A stretch of 64,000 nt of DNA from Dietzia lutea (GCF_003096075.1 NZ_CP015450.1:1-64000), one strand, 5' to 3'. Counted from the first letter of the stretch, positions 27,180-36,245 are shown. Program-made: numbers and translations. The notes: a model not told the origin generated them from the letters alone.

Positions 27180-27755
27180 TTGAAGATTGCGGTAGTTAAC
27201 ACCAAGGGTGGCGTCGGTAAGACGACCACCGCCATTTACCTAGCGACGGTCGCGAGTGCGCAGGGCAAGTCGACTGAGTTGCTAGACGCGGACCCTCAGG
27301 GGTCGGCCACTAGCTGGGCTGAGATTGCGACGGAGGGGAGTGCGCCTTTGCCGTTTCAAGTCTCGCCCGCGAACAAGATCACGCTTTCGCGCGCATCTAG
27401 TAGCGACATCACAGTGATCGACACGCCTCCGGGTGCTGCTGACATCATTCAGGCCGCGATCGATGCGGCTGATGTTGTCGTGGTCCCCACTGCGCCGTCT
27501 GGGTTGGACCTCCAGCGCGTCTGGCCGACGTTGGAGGCTGCTGCACATAAGCCAGCTGGCGTCCTTCTCACGAGCGTTGAGCTCGGCACTAAGCTGCTCG
27601 AGCTCACAAAGGAGGCCCTTGAATCGGAAGGGGTGTTCGTATTCGAGAATGTGATTGGGAAGCGACAGGCGATACGCCAGTCATTCGGCACATGTCCAAC
27701 AAGCTTCTTCGGCTATCGAGATTTGATGGACGAGATCGTTGAGGTGACTAAATGA
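27180..27755 (+). CDS. parA: ParA-family partition ATPase
   Basis: A 191-residue ParA/MinD-type ATPase for plasmid segregation. It opens with MKIAVVNTKGGVGKTTTAIYLA (deviant Walker A with both lysines), has DADPQGSATSWAE at residues 36-48 and VIDTPPGAADI near 78. The start is TTG at 27180. The short length, without an N-terminal DNA-binding domain, is typical of type Ib ParA. It overlaps the next gene by four bases (ATGA). Confidence 0.95.
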   Translation: MKIAVVNTKGGVGKTTTAIYLATVASAQGKSTELLDADPQGSATSWAEIATEGSAPLPFQVSPANKITLSRASSSDITVIDTPPGAADIIQAAIDAADVVVVPTAPSGLDLQRVWPTLEAAAHKPAGVLLTSVELGTKLLELTKEALESEGVFVFENVIGKRQAIRQSFGTCPTSFFGYRDLMDEIVEVTK

Positions 27756-27994
27756 GTGGCAAATCGGAACCGGTGAGCCGTAGTTTGCGCCCACGGGCCG
27801 CTGCTCCCATCCGGCCGGTCTCGGAAACGTTCTCTGCTTCTGAAGCCGCACGTCCGGCCGGTCCTCGGCGTACGAAGACATCTCTAGCGCTTGATGTTGA
27901 GGTGTACCGGAGAGCGAAGATCGCGGCTATCCAACAAGGGGAGACCGTGTCTGAGTTTATCGAGGCAGCTATTCGAAACGCACTTCCTGAGTAG
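27752..27994 (+). CDS. Small ParB-like ribbon-helix-helix protein
   Basis: An 80-residue protein, coupled to parA by an ATGA overlap. The N terminus is flexible and basic (the part that stimulates ParA ATPase in such proteins); the C terminus, KTSLALDVEVYRRAKIAAI followed by GETVSEFIEAAIRNAL, is a ribbon-helix-helix. It should bind the GGTATA-type repeats on both sides of the operon. Assignment as the centromere-binding partner rests on position, size and fold. Confidence 0.85.
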   Translation: MSGKSEPVSRSLRPRAAAPIRPVSETFSASEAARPAGPRRTKTSLALDVEVYRRAKIAAIQQGETVSEFIEAAIRNALPE

Positions 27995-28002
27995 TCTCGC
28001 CA

Positions 28003-28048
28003 GAGGTAAAAACCGTCGTCGGTAAAAACGGATCGAGGTATATACCGC
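28003..28048 (+). repeat. Repeats downstream of parB
   Basis: Two GGTAAAAAC copies (in AGAGGTAAAAACCGTC and GTCGGTAAAAACGGATC) are followed by GAGGTATATACCGC, which contains the 10-base palindrome GGTATATACC (28037-28046). This matches the core of the repeats before parA. Confidence 0.6.
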
Positions 28049-28579
28049 TGACGGTGTCGGCCACCGAAGAGATCGTGATTCTCAGGCTGGCAGGCAAGTC
28101 CGGTGCGAGCATCGAGCACGGGCGTCTAGCCGCGTGACGAGCCCGCCCTGTGATGAGGGGGAGTTGGCAACCAGCGTCTGAACTGCGAACTTTCCATGTT
28201 CGCGTTCGCCGGCAATTGTGGGTTGAGCCCGATTGGTAGTTGGCCGTGCTGCCGGTCGTGCCGGCCGGAGCTGCTCCTGTTGTTTCTGGGTCGCCTTCCC
28301 GCTGGCAGAACTCTTGGTGGCCGGGCCGCGTTGCCCCACGGGTGTTCCCGCATATCGGTGCAGTCGGTGACTGGATAATTTTCATGCCGTTAGTGGGCCG
28401 CCCTTGGTGGCGTCGAGACCCTGGGTAACGAGCAGTTCTAGCAGCTTCGGCTTGTCTGCTTAGGCGTTGGATCCTGCCATCGCGAGCCGTGCCGGCTGCG
28501 GATTGTCGAAACGCGTCCTATCTGCGTCGGCGAGTGGTGCCTCCTCGAACGCCCGGTGGCGACTTGGCGTGGGACGGAG
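28049..28579. other. Gene-poor stretch after the partition locus
   Basis: No gene supported. A minus-strand frame at 28082-28339 starts MGQRGPATKS, faintly like a phage terminase small subunit, but shows no further family sequence. Confidence 0.4.
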
Positions 28580-28838
28580 TCACTTGTAGACGTCGCCGCG
28601 GTGACCGATGCGCAGCACAAGTACGACGAGGGCGTCGTCTTCGATGTCGTAGATGATGCGGTAGTCGCCCACGCGGATTCGGAGTTCGCCGTCGCCTCCG
28701 GCGAGCTGAATCGCGCCAGGCGGTCGCCGGTGTCACCGCGAGGGCTTCGATGGCGCGGACGATTCGCTTCTGCTCGGTGGGATGAATTTTGCGCAGGGCT
28801 TTGGCGGCCGAGGGCTTATAGGAGATCGAATAGGGCAT
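28580..28838 (-). pseudogene. relE: RelE-family toxin, frameshifted
   Basis: The frame starts MPYSISYKPSAAKALRKIHP, a clear RelE N terminus, runs to about residue 40, then must shift near 28715 to continue as GDGELRIRVGDYRIIYDIED and end RIGHRGDVYK with TGA at 28580-28582. The length (259 bases) is one base over a whole number of codons, so a single insertion explains it. The antitoxin upstream is intact. The toxin is either inactivated or the base is a sequencing error. Confidence 0.85.
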
Positions 28839-28859
28839 CAGGCAAGCGGGTGCGCAGGT

Positions 28860-29105
28860 CTACAGGCCCAGTTCCGCCATGAGGTCCTCGTGGGAGATGC
28901 TGTCGTCCTCGCGGCGAGCGGCAGCCGCGGCTTCCACGTCGGCCTGATCCTCCAGGGCCTGTAGGGCGCGGTCGAAGAACTCCGGCGAGACGACAACGGC
29001 GCGACGACGGCTGCCCCGGCTAAGGATCTCCACCGGCGCCCGCTGCGCGGCATCGAGTAGCTCGCTCTGATGAGCGCGGAAGTTGCTAAGCGTCGTGGTG
29101 ACCAT
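28860..29105 (-). CDS. Phd/YefM-like antitoxin of the RelE locus
   Basis: An 81-residue antitoxin from ATG 29105 (MVTTTLSNFRAHQSELLDAA). The SRRRAVVVSPEFFDRALQALED segment is typical of the Phd/YefM DNA-binding and dimer domain; the acidic tail ending SHEDLMAELGL should bind the toxin. It precedes the frameshifted relE by 21 bases. A TGTAC palindrome just upstream is a likely operator. With the toxin broken it may persist as an orphan or anti-toxin against related loci. Confidence 0.85.
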   Translation of the reverse strand: MVTTTLSNFRAHQSELLDAAQRAPVEILSRGSRRRAVVVSPEFFDRALQALEDQADVEAAAAARREDDSISHEDLMAELGL

Positions 29106-29115
29106 GCCACCAATA

Positions 29116-29128
29116 GTACATCTTGTAC
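29116..29128 (-). promoter_or_regulatory. Operator half-sites for the second antitoxin
   Basis: GTACA-TCT-TGTAC is a perfect 5-base inverted repeat 11 bases before the antitoxin ATG. It shares the TGTAC core with the yefM operator at 17734, fitting a Phd/YefM-type repressor. Confidence 0.55.
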
Positions 29129-29370
29129 AACCAGTGGTCCAGTGGCCTGCACGCGACATGGGCGCCGAGTCTGCTTCGAGGCTTCTACCCTGTGGGTTTG
29201 ACGTAATCCAACATTATCGGCGCATTCTTGGGGCGGCCCGTACGTAGTCACGCTTATCGGGAGATTCGTAGATAAGTGCGATGACGAACTGGACCTGACG
29301 TCGTTTATGTGAGGACGGCTGCGGGGAGCGTGGCGATGGCTGGCGACCGTGGAGTGATCACCGAGCCTGG

Positions 29371-31548
29371 TTAGTCGGGTTGATTACTCGGCATTCCGAG
29401 GATGATTGAGTGCATGGCGAATTTCGCCTTCGCCTGTCGTGCATCAATCGAATAGTCCTCCCGTTCCGGGAGATCTTCGACCGACGGTGGATCCTGGAAC
29501 TGCGTGGGGTCCCAGTGCTCGCGCGGGTAGATCTCCTCGAACGGTTTGTAATAGAAGCCCTGCAGGTCTTCTCGCATATCGCTGTCCTTGGCCACCATGC
29601 GAGCTGCCACGTCGAGCTGGGTCAGCCCCTCGCTGTCGATGCGGCGTCGCAGCTCTGTGTACATGTCGGTGGTCAGGAAATGGATGAAAGTTAGTACTTG
29701 CCCCTCCTGATGCGGTTGCGGGGAAGTCATATCATCCATGCACATTCTCAGTACTTCGTCACGAACATCGGTGATGGCGGAGGCGATCGGGGCAGGGTAG
29801 TTGTCGCTGCCACGGCGGAACATAACGAGTACCTGTGTGATGGCGCGCAGACTGAAACGCTGCCGTATCTGGTTCACTACCGCGCGAGCGACGTCGGTGT
29901 CCGAGCTGGCCTCTATAGCCCGCTCAAAGAGTATCGCAGCGATTTCTTGATTGGCACTGAGCCAGGACAAATCGCCGTGCTCGTTAAGCAACGATGGCCA
30001 TAGATGCTCGAAGGCGGCCAAGGCGCTCTCCGGTGAGGCATTGGTGACGACGCGTCCGAGTTCGCGGCGCAGCTTTCGTAGGGCGAGTTGCCGATTGTCA
30101 CCGCCAGCATCGATGAACGTGCGCAGTACGCAGCCTTGACGGAGGCTTCCTTCGCTGAGCAGCGAAGATACTTCTTCTGATGCTGTGACATCGCTGATGT
30201 CACCGACAGGCAGGGTGAACATGAAGTAGCGGTCGAAGAACTCGTCGTGGTGCACCTGCAGGGTTGTGGTGAGTGGGCGCGTGCGGGAGGGCCTCTGGTG
30301 TGGCAGCTTTGGAAATAGGTAGACCAGGATCTGGTAGACGTCAGCGAGCTCGGGTTCGCTCATTCCGGGGGCTTCTTTGCGAAGGCGGGTCAGCCAGTCC
30401 TCGGCGGTGTCGCGCCCGTTATTTGAGGACACCAGATACTGGGGGGGTTCCCCGACGAGCTTGGAACGCCACGCTGGCAGGCGATCGTAGATCCGCTCGT
30501 GGTGCAGTCGCAGATAGGTGACCAGCGCCGCGTCGAGAAGATCGAGGTGCCCTCGTCCGAGTAGAGCCATCAGAACGTCTACTTGAGCGCACCAGCGGTA
30601 GATCGCCCGCAGTGTGGTGTTGTCGATGGACGGGAGCAGGTCCAGTAGCTCGTCGATGAGATCCCACTCTCGTCCATTGCTGGGATCGGTGCCGGTGAGG
30701 TCACATCCGTATCGGTGGGCGATGGCGGTGAGTTGCTCGGTGACTTCACGGCGACTGTGGGCAGACTGCAGTGGCGGGAGCTCGAACGGGTACTGCACGA
30801 TCTTCTCAAGGTAGGCACGAGCTCGGTCGGGGTCCTTGCCTGCGAGATCGGACGCTCCTATCAGGTCCAGCACGGTGCGCTTGTCATAGGAGAGCAGGTA
30901 GTGGACACCGGGAAATCTGCCGAGTAGCCGGACCGCTTTCATCACCGCGAGTAGTTCGTCGGTGTGCAGTCGGTCGAGGTCGTCGACGATCACCAAGACC
31001 TTCGCGCCGGTGCGTCCAATGGCCTTCGACATCGCCGCGAACTGCTGGCGGAACGGATTGGGAGCGGGAGTGTAGTTTTTAAGCTCGTCCAGGGTGGATG
31101 AGGTAGCGGTATCAGCGATCTTCTGCCAGGTCCCGGAACCAAGCTTCTGGTCTAAGTATCCCTCGGCTGCTGTCCTGATCACCGAGGTCGCCACCGGCGT
31201 CGCGGACATCAGCATTGCGCGAGCTGTCTTTCCGCGCTTGCTCTTTTTGGGCATAGCAGATGCGATGACTTCGTAAAACTCGCCGGTCAGTGAGTCGAGG
31301 TCGGTTGTTGCCCAGGGGGTGAACTCGACAGCCACCCACTGCTTGTCGTCTTCTAGCTCAAGCCGAATCATGTTCAATACCGACGTCTTTCCAGCGCCCC
31401 AGGCGCCGGAGAGCCCGAAGGTGACGCTCTGTCCGGTTCCGGCCAGGCGGATACGATCTGCGATCCGGCGGGAGAACTCACTGCGTTGGAGCTTGTCCTG
31501 CTCGAACGAAGTGATGTGATTGTCGGTGTTGACGGGGTCAGCGGTCAT
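29371..31548 (-). CDS. KAP-family P-loop NTPase
   Basis: A 725-residue KAP NTPase (start ATG 31548, MTADPVNTDNHITSF; 31587 is an alternative). Walker A is GAWGAGKTS at residues 48-56, Walker B VIVDDLDRL at 186-194, with the KAP-typical VAVEFTPWATTD after strand 2 and FPGVHYLLSYDK near sensor 1. No clear membrane segment is seen inside the P-loop domain, unlike many KAP proteins. The C-terminal 450 residues are helical and unassigned. Some KAP proteins, such as PifA of the F plasmid, exclude phage. It is divergent from an AlbA_2 protein across 208 bases, so the two may form one system. Confidence 0.88.
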   Translation of the reverse strand: MTADPVNTDNHITSFEQDKLQRSEFSRRIADRIRLAGTGQSVTFGLSGAWGAGKTSVLNMIRLELEDDKQWVAVEFTPWATTDLDSLTGEFYEVIASAMPKKSKRGKTARAMLMSATPVATSVIRTAAEGYLDQKLGSGTWQKIADTATSSTLDELKNYTPAPNPFRQQFAAMSKAIGRTGAKVLVIVDDLDRLHTDELLAVMKAVRLLGRFPGVHYLLSYDKRTVLDLIGASDLAGKDPDRARAYLEKIVQYPFELPPLQSAHSRREVTEQLTAIAHRYGCDLTGTDPSNGREWDLIDELLDLLPSIDNTTLRAIYRWCAQVDVLMALLGRGHLDLLDAALVTYLRLHHERIYDRLPAWRSKLVGEPPQYLVSSNNGRDTAEDWLTRLRKEAPGMSEPELADVYQILVYLFPKLPHQRPSRTRPLTTTLQVHHDEFFDRYFMFTLPVGDISDVTASEEVSSLLSEGSLRQGCVLRTFIDAGGDNRQLALRKLRRELGRVVTNASPESALAAFEHLWPSLLNEHGDLSWLSANQEIAAILFERAIEASSDTDVARAVVNQIRQRFSLRAITQVLVMFRRGSDNYPAPIASAITDVRDEVLRMCMDDMTSPQPHQEGQVLTFIHFLTTDMYTELRRRIDSEGLTQLDVAARMVAKDSDMREDLQGFYYKPFEEIYPREHWDPTQFQDPPSVEDLPEREDYSIDARQAKAKFAMHSIILGMPSNQPD

Positions 31549-31597
31549 GTCGCGAATGGAATCACACCGCTTCGATCGGCTGGCCAAGTGGCGCGAT

Positions 31598-31613
31598 TCG
31601 GGACGGTTCCCGA
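31598..31613. promoter_or_regulatory. Palindrome between KAP and AlbA_2 genes
   Basis: TCGGGA-CGGT-TCCCGA is a perfect inverted repeat in the divergent intergenic region, 50 bases before the KAP start. It may be a shared operator; nothing else shows this. Confidence 0.35.
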
Positions 31614-31756
31614 GATCCGTTTGAGTGGCTTCCTGCGGGAACGGGTGGGCATCTTGACCATCGATGTTCAGGACACCTCACGGGAGCGGAGCCCACGTGG
31701 CCCACCAGACACGCCCTTCTTCGGTCTCGCTGGCGGAATTGGGGGACAATCTCCGA

Positions 31757-32995
31757 ATGACACAGCCTGATTTTCGCTGGTCGCCGCGGACTGAAGCCGA
31801 GCTCCAGATGGCGCTGACCAGTGGACTCCTCGAAGAGACTCACTATCTGGACCTGAAGCGTGAACTCGCTCCTGGGCGGAGTGGGAGCAAAGGCATAGCT
31901 AAGGACCTTGCGGCGTTTGCAATCGACGGCGGAATGATCCTGGTCGGCGTGGATGAGGGCGAGGACCCGACTCAGCCACCCTCACTCACTCCGCAACCCC
32001 TCGACGGCATGGCCGAGCGAGTAGAACAGATCGCCCAAGCGGCGATCTCGGACCCTGTCCGGGTGCAGACCACCGCAATCCCATCGACCGATGAGCCGTC
32101 GAAGGGGTATCTCGCTATACGGGTCAATCCGTCACCGCGGGCACCACACATGGTCGACGGCCGGTACTACGGGCGAGGAGACAAGACCAATGTAATTCTG
32201 TCTCACGACGACGTGATGCGACACCACAGACGCCTGCTAAGCGACCGGTCGGATCTCCAACTGGAGGCGAAGGAGCTCCTGGATGAGATCGACCCGACGG
32301 CCTCACTGATTGCCTTGATCGCCGACCCCATCGGATTAAGGGACGACCTCCTTGTCGAGCTCACTGGCGATCCCAACTGGGAAAACCAGGTGGCAGCGAT
32401 TCTCCAGCAAGCTGATCAGACAGCGAAGGGTGCCGACTACCCTCCGTACATTCGTGCGACCGGGTTTCAACGGCGGGCCGAGGGGGTCGCTGTTACCGAT
32501 GGGATGCACAACGCCACCAGGGAGTTCAAAGGAGACGGCCGCGCTGCCGAGCTCGTATTCCACGAGACGGGCCGGCTGACACTGATAAGTGAACGAGCAA
32601 CGTTCATGCACACACGGCCCGTTCAACCGGAACCGCCGGCGGCGAAGCTGATCTTCGAAGAGTTGATCGTAGCCAAGACGGCAATTTTAGTGGCGGTGAC
32701 TGCTGAGACAGCGAAATTGACGCAGTACCGTGGGTCCTGGCGGTTTGCGTTGTTGGTCCGCGGGTTGAAGGGGGGGTCGGCATGGATTCTCGCGGATAGC
32801 TTCGGATTCTCCAACGGCTCCGGATACACCGCTGACACCTACGCGAGAGAGACCGAAGCGGCGTTCGCGGACATCGCTACCGATCCGAATGCCGTCGCGA
32901 GGGACCTCACTATGCCGCTTCTGCGGAGCCTGGGTGTGCACACCCATAGCAAATTTCAGTGGATGCGGAACGAGCAGGCACAGGAGAAGCACTGA
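31757..32995 (+). CDS. Schlafen AlbA_2-domain protein
   Basis: A 412-residue protein from ATG 31757. The N-terminal AlbA_2 (Schlafen-type) domain is marked by THYLDLKREL near residues 27-36, then KDLAAFAIDGGMILVGVDEG and the YYGRGDKTNVILSHDDV motif near 142-158. The remaining 250 residues are not recognised. AlbA_2 domains occur in transcription regulators and in nucleases of defence systems. The position opposite a KAP NTPase suggests a joint function. The start follows no strong ribosome-binding site. Confidence 0.82.
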   Translation: MTQPDFRWSPRTEAELQMALTSGLLEETHYLDLKRELAPGRSGSKGIAKDLAAFAIDGGMILVGVDEGEDPTQPPSLTPQPLDGMAERVEQIAQAAISDPVRVQTTAIPSTDEPSKGYLAIRVNPSPRAPHMVDGRYYGRGDKTNVILSHDDVMRHHRRLLSDRSDLQLEAKELLDEIDPTASLIALIADPIGLRDDLLVELTGDPNWENQVAAILQQADQTAKGADYPPYIRATGFQRRAEGVAVTDGMHNATREFKGDGRAAELVFHETGRLTLISERATFMHTRPVQPEPPAAKLIFEELIVAKTAILVAVTAETAKLTQYRGSWRFALLVRGLKGGSAWILADSFGFSNGSGYTADTYARETEAAFADIATDPNAVARDLTMPLLRSLGVHTHSKFQWMRNEQAQEKH

Positions 32996-33278
32996 AGCAC
33001 CAGTTCGCCAGTGCACCAGTGTCCTCGGTCCTCATCGACCACGGAGCCAGCGGCCGTAGCTTCGGTGTGTCATCGGGTACGCCCGTGCGGGACGGATGAG
33101 GGCTCGCCGTTCCGGCTGTGTCACAGGGCGGGTGTCGAGATTAAAGACACGCATTTCCGTCGGGTCTCGAGTGCATTGATACACATTCTCGGCATCGGGA
33201 CGGTGCGCGGCCGTTCGGGTGCCGGGGGTAAGACAAGCGGCCCAGTCGGCTCGGCACCTCGTCGGCCTTCTGCCAGCT
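32996..33278. other. Intergenic region, nothing recognised
   Basis: Convergent spacer between the AlbA_2 gene and the lipoprotein gene; no gene or clear hairpin supported. Confidence 0.4.
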
Positions 33279-33881
33279 CTAGTCGGTGATGTTCCAGTTC
33301 CAGCCGCCGCCGTCGAGGGCGGCGGGTTGGAGCTGCAGTTTGGCGACGTTGGTGGGGACTACGAAGTCGATGGTGTTGCGCACCTTCTCCCCAGCGTTGA
33401 TGCCGTACATGAGCAGTGAATAGTCCGATCCTGGGCAGTTCGCGGTGACGTCGAGTGAGCGCAGCGTGTAGCCGTCGTCAGTCAGTGCCGACCAGGAGCC
33501 GAGATTGAACACGTCCAGTGCATCCGGGTAGGCGATCTCCTGGCGGGCCCTAGCCTCGATCTCCACGCGTACCAGCTCGTAGTCGCCCTCCGGGGAGTGA
33601 GAGTCGCAGGAGTGGCGGGACACGGAGTTGACGTCGAACTCCAGGTCGCAGTCATCGCGGCCCGTGCAGCCAATCAGTCCGCCTTTCCCTGCCGGCTGCT
33701 CGATCATCTCGCCGGCGCTCATGTACTCGTCGCTGTCCGACGTCGTCGGCGAAGGCGACGACTCGGTGGGGCTCGACGCCGTACTTGTCGACGAAGTCGA
33801 TTCTGACGCTTCCTGTTCGGGGCTCGACGAGCACCCGGATACCAGCATCACTGCGGCAACGACCGCGACTACAGAACGCAC
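33279..33881 (-). CDS. Putative lipoprotein (DUF4352-like)
   Basis: A 200-residue secreted lipoprotein from GTG 33881, preceded by GGGAGG with five-base spacing. The signal peptide VRSVVAVVAAVMLVSGC ends at a lipobox with Cys; a Ser/Thr/Pro linker follows; the C-terminal domain (FDVNSVSRHSCD to the end) looks like the immunoglobulin-like DUF4352/telomeric-repeat-type fold found in extracellular actinobacterial proteins. No partner gene is adjacent. Possible role at the cell surface only. Confidence 0.78.
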   Translation of the reverse strand: MRSVVAVVAAVMLVSGCSSSPEQEASESTSSTSTASSPTESSPSPTTSDSDEYMSAGEMIEQPAGKGGLIGCTGRDDCDLEFDVNSVSRHSCDSHSPEGDYELVRVEIEARARQEIAYPDALDVFNLGSWSALTDDGYTLRSLDVTANCPGSDYSLLMYGINAGEKVRNTIDFVVPTNVAKLQLQPAALDGGGWNWNITD

Positions 33882-34139
33882 ACTGACCTCCCAGGTAGAT
33901 GCCCATGTTGTAGCAGGCCGGACCGACAGGGCGGGGCCGGATAGTGACGTTCGCACCCGTCGACGACGACTGCTGCGCCTGGAACGCGGGGCAGAGGGCG
34001 GAGTCAGCAACCCACCCCACTCCGCTGGCCCCGGGTCTCATCGGAGGGGGGTTCCAGCTGGCGCTGGGGCCCGCCGACGCCATCGGCAGGTGCTTCCGCA
34101 GTCGCGATGTATCGCTGGGTGCCGCATGTGGTTTTGAGA

Positions 34140-34742
34140 TCAGACCTGCCCGCTCAGTGTCTCGCGGGTGCGTGCGGCGTGTTGGTGTCGGTAGAGCGTG
34201 GCGCGGGACCACCCGACCAAGCTGGCGGCTTCCTCGGCGGTGCGTCCCTTCTTTCGGGCGTCCTGGGCGATCTCGAGCTTTTCCGCGATCACCGCCGGGT
34301 CAACAGGCGGCCGACCGAACCGAGTGCCGTTCTGTCTCGCTGCGGCGATGCCGGCGTTGACTCGCTCGGTGATCAGTTCGCGTTCGTACTCTGCCAGCGT
34401 GGCGAGCATGCCCAGCATCAACCGGCCTGTGGTGGTCTCTGGGTCGATGCCGTCCGAGAGGGATCGGATCTTCACGCCCTTGTCGCGAAGGAGGTTCACG
34501 GTGTTGAGGACATCGATCAGGGAGCGGCCGAGGCGATCGATGCGCCACACCACGACGGTGTCGCCGGACTCGACGTAGTCGAGCAGTCGCTTCATGCCCG
34601 GGCGTTCGATCGCGGTCCGGCTTCCCGAAGTGACATCGGAGAACACATCCCGCTTCTGCACCCCGGCCACAACTAAAGCATCCAGTTGCAGCTGCGCATC
34701 CTGACTGGCGGTACTGACGCGGGTGTACCCCAAGTGCCTCAT
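34140..34742 (-). CDS. Serine recombinase, resolvase/invertase family
   Basis: A 200-residue small serine recombinase from ATG 34742 (MRHLGYTRVSTASQDAQLQL). The nucleophile is the Ser in RVSTASQD; VVVWRIDRLGRS near residue 68 and GMLATLAEYERELITERV near 115 are the conserved core and E-helix; the C-terminal helix-turn-helix is AEEAASLVGWSRATLYRH. It could resolve plasmid multimers or be a leftover of a Tn3-type unit; no transposase is next to it. A palindromic AT-rich site lies 150 bases upstream. Confidence 0.93.
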   Translation of the reverse strand: MRHLGYTRVSTASQDAQLQLDALVVAGVQKRDVFSDVTSGSRTAIERPGMKRLLDYVESGDTVVVWRIDRLGRSLIDVLNTVNLLRDKGVKIRSLSDGIDPETTTGRLMLGMLATLAEYERELITERVNAGIAAARQNGTRFGRPPVDPAVIAEKLEIAQDARKKGRTAEEAASLVGWSRATLYRHQHAARTRETLSGQV

Positions 34743-34890
34743 GGCTCGATTGTGCCCCACAAACCCCTGCCGAGGCGCCGCGTGCGACAGTTCTCGTCAA
34801 GACGACTTGGCGAGACATTCTGAAGAGTCCGTTCGCCCAGGAAAGGGGCGCAGCGCCAGCCAGGGCGGGGGAGCGGGGCGAGTGTCTCGT

Positions 34891-34906
34891 AAAACTATAG
34901 GTTTTT
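34891..34906. promoter_or_regulatory. Candidate recombinase site
   Basis: AAAACTATAGGTTTTT is a near-perfect palindrome around TATA, in a GC-rich region, 150 bases upstream of the serine recombinase start. Such AT-centred dyads are typical of resolvase crossover sites; it could also be a promoter element for the recombinase. Confidence 0.35.
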
Positions 34907-35042
34907 GACGCGGCGAGATTGCCGTGCCGCTGACCCGTCCCCGGGCAGGGGAGTATGAGGATTCCCGAACGGGCAGGTCTGTACAGCCGACCAAGGTTGC
35001 CGCCCTGGACACTACGAGCGATCGGGACTACTTGATGCTCGG

Positions 35043-36044
35043 ATGGCGCTCGAGTGCAAGGATGTGGCCGTGAAAGAAGAAGCTCGCAAATGCGAACGGT
35101 GCAATCAGAAGTGGTTTGCTGAGAGGCCAGTCAAGGCGCCCAAGCCGCGTTGGTACGACGAGGGTGGAACTCCGTGGGGGAGTGGAGCCGCGCGAGTCGC
35201 TCGTCTTCAGGGGAACTACGAGCGATCGCTGGCAAGTCAGGAGCGTTGGGCACGTTGTCCGAACTGTGGCTCAGTGAAGGTCGCCACGGTCAGCCAGCAG
35301 GGTTTTGTTCCCACAGGAGCTGAGTCGGCTGGCATTGCTTCAGGTCCGATCTCGACAACCGAGTCTTCGCCAGCCACGGTTACGCAGAGCGATCGAAAGC
35401 AGTCGAACCCTTTCTGGACTTGGCTGAAGGCGTTCATGAGTGTTCATTGGCGCATAGTGCTGGCGATCTTCTGCACCATTGGCGTTGTCGTTTTTCCTTT
35501 CGCTGGTGAAGGTACTGGTGAAAAGATCGGAGGCACGCTCATGTACCTTATCGGGGCGGTGGTCTTCTGGACCTTGCACCGGCGGCATGCCGCGACCAAA
35601 TTGGTCCCCAAGTCGGAGACTGCGCCTGAGCTGCGCGATCGGCTAGATATTTCGATCGATGATGGGTGGTCGAGGAGGCTATCCAGCTGCCGTGAAAAAG
35701 CAAGCGTCTTCAACGAGGTCGGTTCCGCCACTAAATCTGAGACCGTGAAATCCTGGCTGTCCTCAATGTCGGACGAAATTGATGCGCAATTGGTCTTGGC
35801 GGACGATCTGGCGGCTCTCGGTAGATCGCTTGAGCCTCAGTTTGATGGCAGTGACGAGCCGACAAACCCGGCAGCAGCCGAAGCATGGTCCCGGCTTGAA
35901 GAATTTGAGGTGGGTCTCAACGAGGCGATTACTGGAGCGGCGCAAGTGCGCCTCAACTCGTTATCGCCGGCCAACAACCTTGAGTCAATTCGAGGACAGC
36001 TCGACATGCTCAAGAGCCAACTTCCCACGCTGGATCCAAGGTGA
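35043..36044 (+). CDS. Zinc-ribbon membrane protein of unknown function
   Basis: A 333-residue protein. Residues 16-85 hold two Cys pairs (CERC and CPNCGS) that would form a zinc ribbon. Residues about 130-185 hold two hydrophobic helices (RIVLAIFCTIGVVVFPFAG and GGTLMYLIGAVVFWTLH). The rest is acidic and helical and may be a coiled coil. I do not recognise a family. GC content and codon use are less extreme than neighbours, suggesting recent arrival. An ATG with no strong ribosome-binding site starts it; GTG 35070 is possible. Confidence 0.68.
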   Translation: MALECKDVAVKEEARKCERCNQKWFAERPVKAPKPRWYDEGGTPWGSGAARVARLQGNYERSLASQERWARCPNCGSVKVATVSQQGFVPTGAESAGIASGPISTTESSPATVTQSDRKQSNPFWTWLKAFMSVHWRIVLAIFCTIGVVVFPFAGEGTGEKIGGTLMYLIGAVVFWTLHRRHAATKLVPKSETAPELRDRLDISIDDGWSRRLSSCREKASVFNEVGSATKSETVKSWLSSMSDEIDAQLVLADDLAALGRSLEPQFDGSDEPTNPAAAEAWSRLEEFEVGLNEAITGAAQVRLNSLSPANNLESIRGQLDMLKSQLPTLDPR

Positions 36045-36245
36045 GCTCTGCCCTAACGGTCGCGGCGAATGTGTCTCTCGGTCGGGGCTCCGTAGAGCCT
36101 GTCGTAGGGAGTTCACGGACGATCAGGTCGGTGAGCGCGCCTGCGTGAGCCCTGAGCTGTGGCTGACCGATATCACGAAGCGCTGTACAGCTGAGGGCAA
36201 GCTCTACCTGTGGACGGTGGTGTCTGGATCGGGTGAGTGTCAGCG

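Noticed and set aside
28082-28339. Minus-strand frame starting MGQRGPATKS, like a phage terminase small subunit
   Set aside because: Only the first few residues resemble that family; the rest is low-complexity and no phage genes are near.
33882-34139. Minus-strand frame upstream of the lipoprotein (start near 34092, reading toward CYNMGIYLGGQCAF)
   Set aside because: It runs out of frame into the lipoprotein gene and has no recognised domain; may be a decayed C terminus but cannot be supported.
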